A stretch of 41,167 bases of DNA from CAMAPP01 sp046153685 (GTDB lineage Bacteria; Pseudomonadota; Alphaproteobacteria; CADEGL01), in NCBI GenBank assembly GCA_046153685.1, contig JBJXGH010000102.1:1-41167 (forward strand), written 5' to 3'. The notes beneath the pieces were generated by a model. That model saw only the letters and a program-made list of their open reading frames with translations, was not told where the DNA came from and searched no databases. Below are positions 1 through 7,902 of this stretch, piece after piece. The stretch's first letter is position 1. Every line of letters starts with the position of its first letter. The position numbers and the translations under genes were made by a program.

Positions 1-206
1 GCGAGGTTGACGGTAATGCGCTTGGGCGGCAGCGCCAGGCCGAGCGCACCGAGCGCCGCGCGCACCCGTTCGCGCGATTCCCCGACTGCCTTGTCAGGCA
101 GGCCGACGATGGTGAAGGCGGGTAATCCCGCCGACATTTGGACTTCCACATCGACCAGCCGCGCTTCGATACCCTCGAAGGCAACCGTACCCACCCGCGC
201 GACCAT
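1..206 (-). CDS. yifB: YifB/ComM-family Mg-chelatase-like AAA+ ATPase, N-terminus only (cut by window edge)
   Basis: Reading the minus strand from an ATG at 204-206 gives 68 codons that run off the left edge without a stop. The peptide begins MVARVGTVAFEGIEA and contains GLPAFTIVGLPDKAV, followed by ESRERVRAAL and PPKRITVNLA. These are the hallmark N-terminal motifs of the YifB/ComM family (Lon-protease-like fold domain preceding a Mg-chelatase AAA+ domain). ComM in Haemophilus is a helicase that promotes branch migration during natural transformation; the role in non-competent bacteria is unclear. The Walker motifs lie outside the window, so ATPase integrity cannot be judged. It is the most downstream gene of the minus-strand run that includes gshB, a common neighbourhood in alphaproteobacteria. 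Confidence 0.9.
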   Translation of the reverse strand, partial: MVARVGTVAFEGIEARLVDVEVQMSAGLPAFTIVGLPDKAVGESRERVRAALGALGLALPPKRITVNL

Positions 207-313
207 GACGAACGTCCCTGCCCCCGGTGGAGCGTCGAAGCCGCGCCCCTCCGCGATCTTACGTGGGTGGTCCGGGCGGCGAAAGCAGCGCCGTCTCGCC
301 TAGCGCCGGCGCT

Positions 314-928
314 TCATTCCGGCGGCTCCATCCAAAACGCGTTGTCGACCACGGTGTATTGCCAATAGCCCAAGCGCGCCAAGGGTCGGAACTTGTCCAT
401 GTCCACCATGCCGTCGGTCAGGATTGCATCGTCGATATGGATGCCGATGACCTCGCCGATGACCATGACATTGCCGTGATCGGGGGCCTGGGAGGGCAGG
501 CGCACGGTCTGGAAATATTTGCACTCGAGCGCGACCCGTGCCTCCCGGATGCGCGGCGCCTTCACATTGTTGCACGGCGCGGGCGTGAGCCCGGCGCGTT
601 CGAATTCGTCGACATCGTGCGCGAAAGGTGCCGAGGACTCGTTCATCTTGTCCTTCAAATCCTCGGTCACGATATTGACCACGAACTCGCCGGTTTCCTC
701 GGCGTTCCAATGCGAATCCTTGCGCAGCTCGCTCTCGGGCCGATAGGACGAACTGAACATCACCATGTGCGGGCGTTCGGCGACCGCGTTGAAGAAGGAA
801 TAGGGGCCGATATTGCACACCCCCGCCTTCGACACCGAGGAAATCCAGCCGATGGGGCGCGGCACGATCAGGCTCTTGAACGGATTGCGCTTGAGCCCGT
901 GCTGGCCGGTCCTGGGGTCGTAGAACAT
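314..928 (-). CDS. Flavin reductase family protein (FMN-binding split-barrel)
   Basis: This encodes 204 aa in the form starting MFYDPRTGQHGL. The frame stays open upstream to 982, but that would overlap the end of gshB. The ATG at 926-928 has a GGAG about 10 bases upstream, so I prefer it. Motifs include IVPRPIGWISS near the N-terminus, NIGPYSFFNAVAERPHMVMFSS, and a late HGNVMVIGEV, as in the DIM6/NTAB-type flavin reductase-like family. Members bind FMN in a dimeric split barrel and either supply reduced flavin to oxygenases or act on unknown substrates. It is cytoplasmic with no signal peptide. No partner monooxygenase is adjacent, so the substrate is unknown. It follows gshB closely (31 bases), suggesting co-transcription. 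Confidence 0.85.
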   Translation of the reverse strand: MFYDPRTGQHGLKRNPFKSLIVPRPIGWISSVSKAGVCNIGPYSFFNAVAERPHMVMFSSSYRPESELRKDSHWNAEETGEFVVNIVTEDLKDKMNESSAPFAHDVDEFERAGLTPAPCNNVKAPRIREARVALECKYFQTVRLPSQAPDHGNVMVIGEVIGIHIDDAILTDGMVDMDKFRPLARLGYWQYTVVDNAFWMEPPE

Positions 929-959
929 ATCGGTCGTCTCCACTTTTTGTCGGCTCGGT

Positions 960-1919
960 TCAGCGCTTGGCGCGCGAAGCAAGGCGGCGTTCGATCGCGT
1001 CCCAGATCAGGGCTTCGATGGCGATGCCGTCTAGGCGGTTGATTTCCTGGATGCCGGTCGGCGAGGTGACGTTGATCTCGGTCAGGTAATGGCCGATCAC
1101 GTCGATGCCGACGAAGACGAGGCCTTGCTCGCGCAGCGCCGGGCCGATAGCGGCGCAGATTTCGCGGTCGCGCGCCGAAAGCGGCGATTTTTGCGCCGCC
1201 CCGCCCGCGTGAAAATTGGCGCGCGCCTCGCCCGCCTGGGGCACGCGGGACACCGCCCCCGCCGGCTCGCCATCGACCAGGATGATGCGCTTGTCGCCCT
1301 GGCGCACCTCGGGCAGATAGCGCTGAACGATGATGGGTTCGCGGTAGAGGCCGGTGAACAATTCGAGCAGCGCGTTGAGATTCTCGTCCCCCGGTGCGAT
1401 ATGGAACACGCCCGCGCCGCCATTTCCGAACAAGGGCTTGACGATGATGTCCTTGTGTTCGGCGCGGAAGGTCAGAACCTCGTTCCGGTCGCTGGTGATG
1501 AGGGTGGGGGGCAGAAGGCCCGGGAAATGCGTGACGAACAACTTCTCCGGCGCGTTGCGCACATGGACAGGGTCGTTCACCACCAGCGTCTTGGGGTGAA
1601 TATGCTCGAGCATGTGCGTCGCGGTGATGTAGGCCATGTCGAAGGGCGGGTCCTGGCGCATCAGAACCACATCCGCCGTCGCCAAATCCAGGGTTTGGAA
1701 AACGCCCATGTTCGCGTGATTGCCGGGTTCACGTCGCAACCCAAGAATGGGACGCACGCGCGCCGTCACTCGGCCATCCCTGAGACTCATGTCCTGCGGG
1801 CCGTAATGGAACATGGCGTGGCCGCGACGCTGGGCTTCTAGCGCCAGCATGAAGGTGCTGTCGGTGTCGAGATTGATCCGTTCGATCGGATCCATCTGAA
1901 TGGCGACGGACAACGCCAC
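960..1919 (-). CDS. gshB: Glutathione synthetase
   Basis: This 319 aa protein is close to the 316 aa of the E. coli enzyme. It catalyses ATP-dependent ligation of gamma-glutamylcysteine and glycine, the last step of glutathione synthesis in the cytoplasm. The N-terminal domain starts with VAIQMDPIERIN and contains LMRQDPPFDMAYITAT, both typical of prokaryotic GshB. The ATP-grasp part shows IIVKPLFGNGGAGVF, QRYLPEVRQGDKRIILVDGEP and, near the C-terminus, FVGIDVIGHYLTEINVTSP. The start is a GTG at 1917-1919 with AAGGAG 7 bases upstream (1927-1932 on the plus strand), which fixes it well. The genes upstream (SirB1, BON, yraN, rsmI) form the usual alphaproteobacterial cluster, and yifB lies downstream. 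Confidence 0.96.
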   Translation of the reverse strand: MALSVAIQMDPIERINLDTDSTFMLALEAQRRGHAMFHYGPQDMSLRDGRVTARVRPILGLRREPGNHANMGVFQTLDLATADVVLMRQDPPFDMAYITATHMLEHIHPKTLVVNDPVHVRNAPEKLFVTHFPGLLPPTLITSDRNEVLTFRAEHKDIIVKPLFGNGGAGVFHIAPGDENLNALLELFTGLYREPIIVQRYLPEVRQGDKRIILVDGEPAGAVSRVPQAGEARANFHAGGAAQKSPLSARDREICAAIGPALREQGLVFVGIDVIGHYLTEINVTSPTGIQEINRLDGIAIEALIWDAIERRLASRAKR

Positions 1920-1957
1920 GCGGTCACTCCTTGCTTTGCAGCTTTATAGCTCGCACC

Positions 1958-1987
1958 ACTATAGGCCGTGATGCGGTGCTCGCCCAA
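1958..1987 (-). promoter_or_regulatory. Candidate sigma70-type promoter for gshB
   Basis: On the minus strand TTGGGC (1982-1987) and TATAGT (1958-1963) are separated by 18 bases, in the 91-base gap between the SirB1-type gene and gshB. The -10 has five of six consensus bases and the -35 is weaker. It lies about 38 bases before the gshB start codon. It would let gshB and the genes after it be transcribed independently of the upstream cluster. This is a match by eye only. Confidence 0.4.
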
Positions 1988-2010
1988 GGCCCATGGCGCG
2001 GCCAACAGCC

Positions 2011-2838
2011 CTAATTCAGACGGCTGCGGATCGATTGCAGCAGGGCGGCCGCTTGGTGGCGCTCGCTATCGCCGCGCGCAAGGAGAAGATGGCGCTCGAG
2101 GTTGTCGGCGGCGGCGCGCAGATTCCCCAGTCGGGCCTGAAGCAGCCCCGTCTCGCGCCACAGCTCGCCCCGGTCGGGCGCGAACAGGCGCATGGCATCG
2201 AGCGCGCGTAGCGCCCCCTCGATCGATCCCGATTGAAGCTGGCGCAGCTTCACGTTGTTTTGCAGACGAAGGAGGATATCCCGGTTGCCAAGGGCCGCAT
2301 GGTGTTCGGGGCGAAGCTCGGCATCCGCGCCGGCGACCGCGCGCAAGAGCTCGCGCAGCTCGCCCGCCCCGTGCGTGTGTCCACCGCGGAACGGATCGGC
2401 GATTATCGCACCCCTGCCGTCGATCACGCGCACCAGGAAGTGACCGGGGAAATTCACACCCTCGATGCGCCAGCCCTGGGCGCGGCCGGCATCGATGTAC
2501 AAAATCGACAGGGCGACCGGCAGGCCCTTCTTGCGGTCGATCACGCGCATTAGATTGGCGTTCTGCAGGTCATCGTAGGTTTGGGTGTCGCCCTTATAGC
2601 CATGACGATCGAACAGCGCGCGGTTGAGCGCGGCGACTTGCGCGCTGCCATCCGCGCTTGCGCGTTCGCCCGCGACGTCGGCGCGCAATTCGGCCAAATG
2701 CGCGCGGTAGCGCTCGAGCGGGACGCGCGGCCGGTCGAGCGCCGCGAGCGCCAGCGCGCCCTCGGCCAAATCGAAGTCGTCGCCGGCTTGCGCGCCGATG
2801 GCGCGCAATACCGCCTCGGCGCCCTCGCGCGTGTTCAT
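2011..2838 (-). CDS. SirB1-type protein (transglutaminase-like fold plus TPR)
   Basis: The product is 275 aa. The central part (about residues 60-150) has the SirB1/transglutaminase-like motifs YKGDTQTYDDLQNANL, DRKKGLPVALSILYI and INFPGHFLVR-like GVNFPGHFLVRV, followed by IADPFRGG. The C-terminal third is helical with TPR-like repeats (NNVKLRQLQSG, ALRALDAMRLFAPD, LLQARLGNLRAAADNLERHL). The biochemical role of this family is not established; the name comes from a Salmonella regulator study. The expected catalytic cysteine of true transglutaminases is not evident, so enzymatic activity is doubtful. Its ATG overlaps the stop of the BON lipoprotein gene by four bases (ATGA), indicating translational coupling. 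Confidence 0.85.
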   Translation of the reverse strand: MNTREGAEAVLRAIGAQAGDDFDLAEGALALAALDRPRVPLERYRAHLAELRADVAGERASADGSAQVAALNRALFDRHGYKGDTQTYDDLQNANLMRVIDRKKGLPVALSILYIDAGRAQGWRIEGVNFPGHFLVRVIDGRGAIIADPFRGGHTHGAGELRELLRAVAGADAELRPEHHAALGNRDILLRLQNNVKLRQLQSGSIEGALRALDAMRLFAPDRGELWRETGLLQARLGNLRAAADNLERHLLLARGDSERHQAAALLQSIRSRLN

Positions 2839-3458
2839 GCGCCCTTGCGTTTGGGGTCGTCCTTAAGGCGCACGTGGTTCACCATGTTGCGCACATAGGC
2901 CGTATCGCGCACATGGCCGATCACGCGCCTCATTTCCATCTCGTCCTGTGCGATGCCCATGAGATAGACCGTGCCGTTGACCACCTCGACCGAATAATTG
3001 ACCGCTTGCACGCCCGAATCGACCAGAAACCGGCCGCGCAGCTTGGTTGCGATCCAGCCGTCGCGCGCGCGGTCGAGAATGCCGCTTTGATCCTCGACCT
3101 GGATTTCGTTGATGAGCTCTTTCACGCCGTCCGCCTGCCAGGCGAGGCGCGAGGCCTCGATGCGGGTTTCGGGATTGACGACCGATCCGGTCAGCAGCAC
3201 TCGGCCCTCTACGATCGACAGATCGATCTTGCGATACAGCGCCAGGTCCTTCTGCGCCCACAGGACGTTGATCTCGGCGCGGATGCCGGCGTCCGATATG
3301 GCGTCCTTGATGGGGCGTTCCTGGGCCGCGACCGTGCCGGCCGAGGCGCCGACGCCGACCGCCGTGCTGACAGGCGTGCACGCGCCCAAGACCAAAACCG
3401 TGCCCGCGACGGCCAACGAACCGATGAGACCGAGATTTCGCCGCGACAAGAGCGCCAT
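2835..3458 (-). CDS. BON-domain lipoprotein (OsmY/DolP-like)
   Basis: The 207 aa product has a hydrophobic N-terminal signal ending in the lipobox LGAC, with Cys27 as the lipidation site. Two BON domains follow, at roughly residues 48-118 and 122-195, with conserved cores such as VEGRVLLTGSV and VVNGTVYLMGIA. BON domains bind phospholipids; dual-BON lipoproteins of the DolP/YraP type help keep the outer membrane intact. In E. coli dolP also lies near yraN and rsmI, and the same neighbourhood is seen here, which supports the assignment. An acidic residue after Cys is not present (Thr28), so outer-membrane sorting is plausible. It sits between yraN and the SirB1-type gene in one minus-strand unit. 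Confidence 0.88.
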   Translation of the reverse strand: MALLSRRNLGLIGSLAVAGTVLVLGACTPVSTAVGVGASAGTVAAQERPIKDAISDAGIRAEINVLWAQKDLALYRKIDLSIVEGRVLLTGSVVNPETRIEASRLAWQADGVKELINEIQVEDQSGILDRARDGWIATKLRGRFLVDSGVQAVNYSVEVVNGTVYLMGIAQDEMEMRRVIGHVRDTAYVRNMVNHVRLKDDPKRKGA

Positions 3459-3509
3459 GTCCTGCCTTATCCCGGGCCGAAGCCCGATCCGCCATTCCCC
3501 CCAAGCGGC

Positions 3510-3884
3510 TTAGTGTAGGGATCGCCCATCCGGACGCCAAGCGTCCCGAATATGGCGCGGCAGGTATCCGGCGCCGATCAATACGGCGTCGAAGCGCAGC
3601 GCGCTCTCTGATAGATGGGGGTGGCGGCTGAGGAAAAATTCCGCCGCGCGCACGATACGGGCCTTGGCGCGAGGGGTAATCGCCTCGGCGGCCAGCGTGT
3701 CATCTTTGCGGTTCTTGACTTCGACGAAGACAAGGGTTTGCCCACGCGTGGCTACGATATCGACTTCGCCAACCGGCGTGCGCAAGCGCCGCTCGAGAAT
3801 CCGGTAGCCCTTTAGGCGCAAGACCATCGCCGCCAGCGCCTCCGCGTGGCGTCCGCGCCTTTCGGCTTTGGCGCGCTCGCTCAT
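3510..3884 (-). CDS. yraN: YraN (UPF0102) putative endonuclease-fold protein
   Basis: The 124 aa product has the family signature: GRHAEALAAMVLRLKGYRIL, then TPVGEVDIVA and LVFVEVKNRKD. The Glu, Asp and Glu-x-Lys residues correspond to the PD-(D/E)xK nuclease core seen in the UPF0102 family, related to Holliday-junction resolvases. The cellular role is unproven. The start overlaps the rsmI stop by four bases (3881-3884), so the two are probably translationally coupled; this rsmI-yraN pair is widespread in Proteobacteria. Length and motifs are normal, and no defect is visible. Confidence 0.93.
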   Translation of the reverse strand: MSERAKAERRGRHAEALAAMVLRLKGYRILERRLRTPVGEVDIVATRGQTLVFVEVKNRKDDTLAAEAITPRAKARIVRAAEFFLSRHPHLSESALRFDAVLIGAGYLPRHIRDAWRPDGRSLH

Positions 3885-4780
3885 TCGCCCTTCTTGCCGC
3901 GTGCGAGCGCACGGCGATAGATCTCGCGGCGAGGCATGCCGGTCGCTTCGGCAACCACCGCCGCCGCGTCGCGCAGCGTGAGCCGATCCAGCGCCTCGTC
4001 GAGCAGCGCCTCGACATCGTGTTCCGCGGCTTCCTCGGGTGCCGGGCCCTCGACCACGATCACGATTTCACCCTTGGGCGCACCTGTCTCGGCGTAATGG
4101 CGCGCGAGTTCGTCGAGCGTGCCGCGCCGGACCTCCTCGAACATCTTGGTCAACTCCCGCGCGACCGCCCCGTACCGCGAGCCGAATATGTGCGCCATGT
4201 CCGCCAGCGAGTCCGCAAGGCGTTGCGGGGATTCGTAGAACACCAAGGTCGCGGCGATCTTTTTAATCTCGCCGAGCGCGCGACGCCTGGCGACCTCCTT
4301 CGGCGGCAGAAATCCCGCGAACAGGAAACGATCGGTCGGCAGGCCCGAGATCACGAGCGCGGTCAGAACCGCGGAGGGGCCGGGCAGGGCCGAAACCGCG
4401 TGACCGGCGGTGATCGCCTCGCGCACGAGCTTGTAGCCCGGATCGGCGATGAGCGGCGTGCCGGCGTCCGAAACCAAGGCCACGACGTCGCCCGCCTCGA
4501 TGCGCGCGAGCAAAGCAGGGCGCGCGCGCTCGGCATTGTGTTCGTGATATGGCGTCATCGGGGTTTCGATGCCGTGCGCGCGCAGCAGAACCCCAGTCGT
4601 GCGCGTGTCCTCGCAGGCGATGACATCGGCTTCGGCCAGCGCCCGGGCCGCTCGCGCCGAGAGATCGCCCAGATTGCCGATGGGTGTCGCGACCAGGAGC
4701 AAGCAGCCGCGTTTACTTCCCGTCGCCGTCTGGTTAGGTTTTCTCGGTTGTCGTTTTTTCACCAAATTGGCGTCTCGCAA
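3881..4780 (-). CDS. rsmI: 16S rRNA (cytidine(1402)-2'-O)-methyltransferase
   Basis: The longest reading gives 299 aa from a TTG at 4778-4780. RsmI uses SAM to 2'-O-methylate C1402 in the decoding centre of 16S rRNA. Visible tetrapyrrole-methylase-fold motifs are LLLVATPIGNLGDLS, ACEDTRTTGVLL, LVSDAGTPLIADPGY and LPGPSAVLTALVISGLPTDRFLFAGFLP. The C-terminus has a basic tail (MPRREIYRRALARGKKGE). The start is uncertain: GTG at 4762 or TTG at 4765 would give an N-terminus closer to the family norm. With the 4780 start, its first codon is only 3 bases from the divergent lppC-like start at 4784. Confidence 0.94.
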   Translation of the reverse strand: MRDANLVKKRQPRKPNQTATGSKRGCLLLVATPIGNLGDLSARAARALAEADVIACEDTRTTGVLLRAHGIETPMTPYHEHNAERARPALLARIEAGDVVALVSDAGTPLIADPGYKLVREAITAGHAVSALPGPSAVLTALVISGLPTDRFLFAGFLPPKEVARRRALGEIKKIAATLVFYESPQRLADSLADMAHIFGSRYGAVARELTKMFEEVRRGTLDELARHYAETGAPKGEIVIVVEGPAPEEAAEHDVEALLDEALDRLTLRDAAAVVAEATGMPRREIYRRALARGKKGE

Positions 4781-4783
4781 GAC

Positions 4784-6154
4784 ATGAAAGCCCGGTCATC
4801 GATGGCGCTGGCGCGCGCGGCCTTTGGGTCAAGGGCACGGCGAATGCTGCTGGCCGCTCTCGCATGTGCGCCGCTCGCCGCCCAGGCGACGACCGTAGCG
4901 GAGCCGCCGGCCGCGCGGCAAGCAGCGGTCTCGTCGCCCCAGGATGCCCAGCCACCGATATTGGGCGGCACGCACGCATCCCAACCCGTCCAGGCTTCGG
5001 CCCAACTCGCCCAAGTCGCACCGCCGGACAGTGGCAAGGTGCGCGTGGGCCTCATCGTGCCATTGAGCGGTCCCAATGCTCGTATCGGCCGCGACATGCT
5101 CGATGCGGCGCAACTCGCCCTCTTCGATGCGGCGGACGAACGCATCGTTTTGCTGCCGCGCGACGACGAAGGCACGTCAGAAGGCGCCGCCAAGGCGGCT
5201 GTCGCCCTTCTCGATGCCGGGGTCAAACTGATTCTCGGGCCCTTGCTTTCGACTACGGTCGAGAGCGTTGCCGCGCCCGCGCGTAACGCAGGCGTGCCCG
5301 TGCTCGCGTTCTCGACCGACCGGTTGGTTGCCGGTAATGGCGTGTATCTGCTCGGCTTTCTGCCCGGCTCGCAGGTCGAGCGCGTGGTCGCCCATGCCCA
5401 GGTCCAGGGCGCGCGGCGTTTTGCGGCGCTCGCGCCCAAGAACCCTTACGGCAATCAGGTGATCGAGGATTTCCGCCGCGCCGTCCAGGCTCTCGGCGCT
5501 CAACTCGGCCCCGTGCGCCAATACGAGGCGAACGACGACATCAGGCAGGTTGTCCGCCAGCTCGCGAATTACGACGCGCGCAAATCGGCCTTGGCCGCCC
5601 AACGCGCCGAGCTGCGCGCCAAGAAGGACGAGGCATCGCTCCAGGCGCTAAAACGCCTCGAAACCGCCGAGACCTCGGGGCCGCCGGATTTCGATTCGCT
5701 CCTGGTGGCTGAAGGCGGGGATAAATTGCTCTCGATCGCACCCCTTCTGCCCTATTACGACATCGATCCCACCCAGGTGCGCATTCTCGGTACGGGGCTT
5801 TGGGAAAATTCCAATGTGCGCTCGGAGCCCGCCCTTGCGGGCGCCGTCTTTGCCGTGCCGCCCTTGGCGCCGCGCGCGGCGTTCGAGAAGCGCTTTCGCG
5901 ATGCCTATGGCCGCGAATCGGCGCGGCTGGCCTCCATCGCCTATGACGGCATGGCGCTCGCCGCCGTGCTTGGCAAGGCGGCGGCGCCCGATTTCGGCGC
6001 GTCCCGCTTGACGCAGCGCAACGGTTTTGCCGGGGTGGACGGGGTTTTTCGCCTTCTGTCCACGGGGCTTGCCGAGCGCGGTCTTGCGATACTCGAGGTT
6101 CAGCGCGACGGTTTTCGCATCGTCAGTCCCGCGCCCGAGGCTTTCAATCCCTAG
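4784..6154 (+). CDS. LppC-like penicillin-binding-protein activator (periplasmic binding-protein fold)
   Basis: The product is 456 aa from the ATG at 4784; the frame is open far upstream but only as an antisense reading of rsmI. The N-terminus is basic then hydrophobic (RRMLLAALACAPLAAQA), a signal peptide. The cysteine there is not in a good lipobox, so it is either a poor lipoprotein signal or cleaved after AQA. From about residue 85, VRVGLIVPLSGPNARIGRDML and LILGPLLSTTVESVA show the type I periplasmic binding fold (Peripla_BP_6). LppC/LpoA proteins stimulate PBP1A in gammaproteobacteria; in alphaproteobacteria that activity is inferred only. It lies next to rsmI as usual, and its end overlaps the convergent hemW stop by four bases. 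An ABC-transporter substrate-binding role is the alternative. Confidence 0.85.
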   Translation: MKARSSMALARAAFGSRARRMLLAALACAPLAAQATTVAEPPAARQAAVSSPQDAQPPILGGTHASQPVQASAQLAQVAPPDSGKVRVGLIVPLSGPNARIGRDMLDAAQLALFDAADERIVLLPRDDEGTSEGAAKAAVALLDAGVKLILGPLLSTTVESVAAPARNAGVPVLAFSTDRLVAGNGVYLLGFLPGSQVERVVAHAQVQGARRFAALAPKNPYGNQVIEDFRRAVQALGAQLGPVRQYEANDDIRQVVRQLANYDARKSALAAQRAELRAKKDEASLQALKRLETAETSGPPDFDSLLVAEGGDKLLSIAPLLPYYDIDPTQVRILGTGLWENSNVRSEPALAGAVFAVPPLAPRAAFEKRFRDAYGRESARLASIAYDGMALAAVLGKAAAPDFGASRLTQRNGFAGVDGVFRLLSTGLAERGLAILEVQRDGFRIVSPAPEAFNP

Positions 6155-7314
6155 GCCAGCAGGCGCCCGAGAACGGCATCGAGGCGCTGTCGTCCGGCTG
6201 CGGTCGCACCGATGCGCTCGTCATCGAGTGTAAGAAGTCCAGCTTCGATCAAATCCGCCACCGCATCCATGTTCACGACCTCCCTTAGCTCGGATTTGGT
6301 TTCGCGCCGAATATCCGCGCGCGCGATTCCCGCCGCGAGGCGCAGTCCCATGATCAACATTTCCTGCGCGCGCGCTGTGGCACCGAGATCCTCGCTTTCC
6401 GCCGTGCCATGACCCTCGGCTTGGGTTGCCGCCAGCCAGCGCTCGGGCGAACGCAATTGCCGCGTCGCGCGCTTGGTATCGCCCTCGCTCAACCGGCCAT
6501 GGGCGCCCGGCCCGATGCCGGCATAATCGCCGTAACGCCAATAGACGAGATTGTGCCGGCATTCGCGTCCCGGCCGCGCATGGTTCGAAATCTCATAGCC
6601 CGGAAAGCCCGCGGCCGCCGTCATGTCCTGCGCGATTTCGTATAGCCGGCCGGCAGCGTCGTCGGACGCAGGGCGGAGCGCGCCGCGCCGCCTTAACGCC
6701 TCGAAGACCGTGCCGGGCTCGATGGTCAGCTGATAGAGCGAAAGCTGGTCGCGCGCGCGCGCGAGCGCCTCTGCCAGCTCCGCGCGCCAGGATTCCTCGC
6801 TTTGCTCGGGCCAGGCATAGATGAGATCGAACGAGACGGTGGGAAACGCCGCGAACGCCTGGTTCAGCGCTTCCCGTGCTTCGTTGGCGTCATGATCGCG
6901 ACCTAGAAAACGCAAGACCCGGTCGTCGAAGGACTGCACGCCCAGCGACAACCGGTTGATCCCCGCCTCGGCCAACTTGCCGAACGCCGCGCGGTCATTG
7001 GGATTGGCCTCGAGGCCGATTTCGATGTCCGGCGCGCCGTGCCAGCGCGCGCGCGCGCGCTCGACCACCGCCGCGATCGTCGCGGGCGCCATGAGGGAAG
7101 GTGTGCCGCCGCCGAAGAAAATGCTCGTCAATCGCCGGCCGGGCGTGCGGGCGGCGAAATGGTCGAGCTCGGCGAGCAAGGCCCGGCGCCACGCGTCGTG
7201 ATCGACCGCGCGGCGGACATGAACGTTGAAATCGCAATAGGGACAGCGCGCCCGGCAGAACGGCCAATGAACGTAAAGCGCGATCTCGGGCGGGTCGGTC
7301 AGGGCGGCAGACAT
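6151..7314 (-). CDS. hemW: HemW-type radical SAM protein (heme chaperone, HemN-like)
   Basis: The 387 aa product carries the radical SAM cluster motif CRARCPYC (Cys20, Cys24, Cys27) followed directly by DFN, the HemW pattern. True HemN has a fourth cysteine there, which is absent here. Further motifs are SIFFGGGTPSLM, GLEANPN, RLSLGVQSFDDRVL and a C-terminal HemN-C-type region with GYEISNHARPGRECRHN. HemW binds heme and delivers it to membrane enzymes rather than oxidising coproporphyrinogen. Many databases still call it coproporphyrinogen III oxidase. Its start overlaps the end of rdgB by 16 bases, so the two are translationally linked in the rph-rdgB-hemW unit. Confidence 0.94.
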   Translation of the reverse strand: MSAALTDPPEIALYVHWPFCRARCPYCDFNVHVRRAVDHDAWRRALLAELDHFAARTPGRRLTSIFFGGGTPSLMAPATIAAVVERARARWHGAPDIEIGLEANPNDRAAFGKLAEAGINRLSLGVQSFDDRVLRFLGRDHDANEAREALNQAFAAFPTVSFDLIYAWPEQSEESWRAELAEALARARDQLSLYQLTIEPGTVFEALRRRGALRPASDDAAGRLYEIAQDMTAAAGFPGYEISNHARPGRECRHNLVYWRYGDYAGIGPGAHGRLSEGDTKRATRQLRSPERWLAATQAEGHGTAESEDLGATARAQEMLIMGLRLAAGIARADIRRETKSELREVVNMDAVADLIEAGLLTLDDERIGATAAGRQRLDAVLGRLLA

Positions 7315-7895
7315 GCGTCGGCGAACAGCGCAAAGGCGCGGGCGCGATGGCTCATCGCATGTTTTTTCTCGGGCGTCATTTCGCCGAATGTCTCTTGATG
7401 GCTTATGGGCACGAAGATGGGATCGTAGCCGAAGCCGTGTCCGCCGCGCGGCGGCCAGACCAGTGTGCCGTCGATCCGGCCCTCGAAAATCTCCAGGTGG
7501 CCGTCGGGCCAGGCCAGCGCGAGGGCGCAGATGAAATGGGCTGCGGCGTCGCGCGAGTCGAGCGCCGTGATCACCTTTTCCATGGCGAGGTTGAAATCGC
7601 GCGCGGGTCCGGCCCAGCGCGCCGAATGGATGCCCGGCTCGCCGCCGAGCGCCGGCACGACAAGGCCCGAATCGTCGGACAAGGCAGGAAGGCCGGTTGC
7701 CTGAGAGACCGCACGGGCCTTGATCGCGGCATTGGCCGCGAAGCTCTCGCCGTCTTCCGTTGGCTCGGGCACGAAAAGCTCGGCGGCCGAGGTGATTTCG
7801 ATGCGTCGGGACACCAGCAATTCGCGGATCTCGCGCACTTTGCCATGGTTGTGGCTGGCTATGACCAGACGTCCGCCTTCGAGCCGCCGCGCCAT
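7299..7895 (-). CDS. rdgB: Non-canonical purine NTP pyrophosphatase (dITP/XTP, RdgB/HAM1)
   Basis: From the ATG at 7893-7895 the protein is 198 aa, matching the ~197 aa family length; the frame is open further upstream only as a shadow of rph. It hydrolyses dITP, ITP and XTP to monophosphates, cleaning deaminated purines from the nucleotide pool. Motifs: LVIASHNHGKVREI (phosphate-binding SxNxGKxxE type), LSDDSGLVVPALGGEPGIHSAR (metal/active site), GHGFGYDPIFVP and a C-terminal KHAMSHRARAF (SHR motif). It starts 7 bases after rph and overlaps hemW. The rph-rdgB pair is a conserved operon. Confidence 0.95.
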   Translation of the reverse strand: MARRLEGGRLVIASHNHGKVREIRELLVSRRIEITSAAELFVPEPTEDGESFAANAAIKARAVSQATGLPALSDDSGLVVPALGGEPGIHSARWAGPARDFNLAMEKVITALDSRDAAAHFICALALAWPDGHLEIFEGRIDGTLVWPPRGGHGFGYDPIFVPISHQETFGEMTPEKKHAMSHRARAFALFADACLPP

Positions 7896-7902
7896 GGCTC
7901 GC

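Noticed and set aside
4019..4783. Upstream extension of the LppC-like frame by 255 residues
   Set aside because: This part is antisense to rsmI, and a signal peptide begins naturally at the ATG at 4784.
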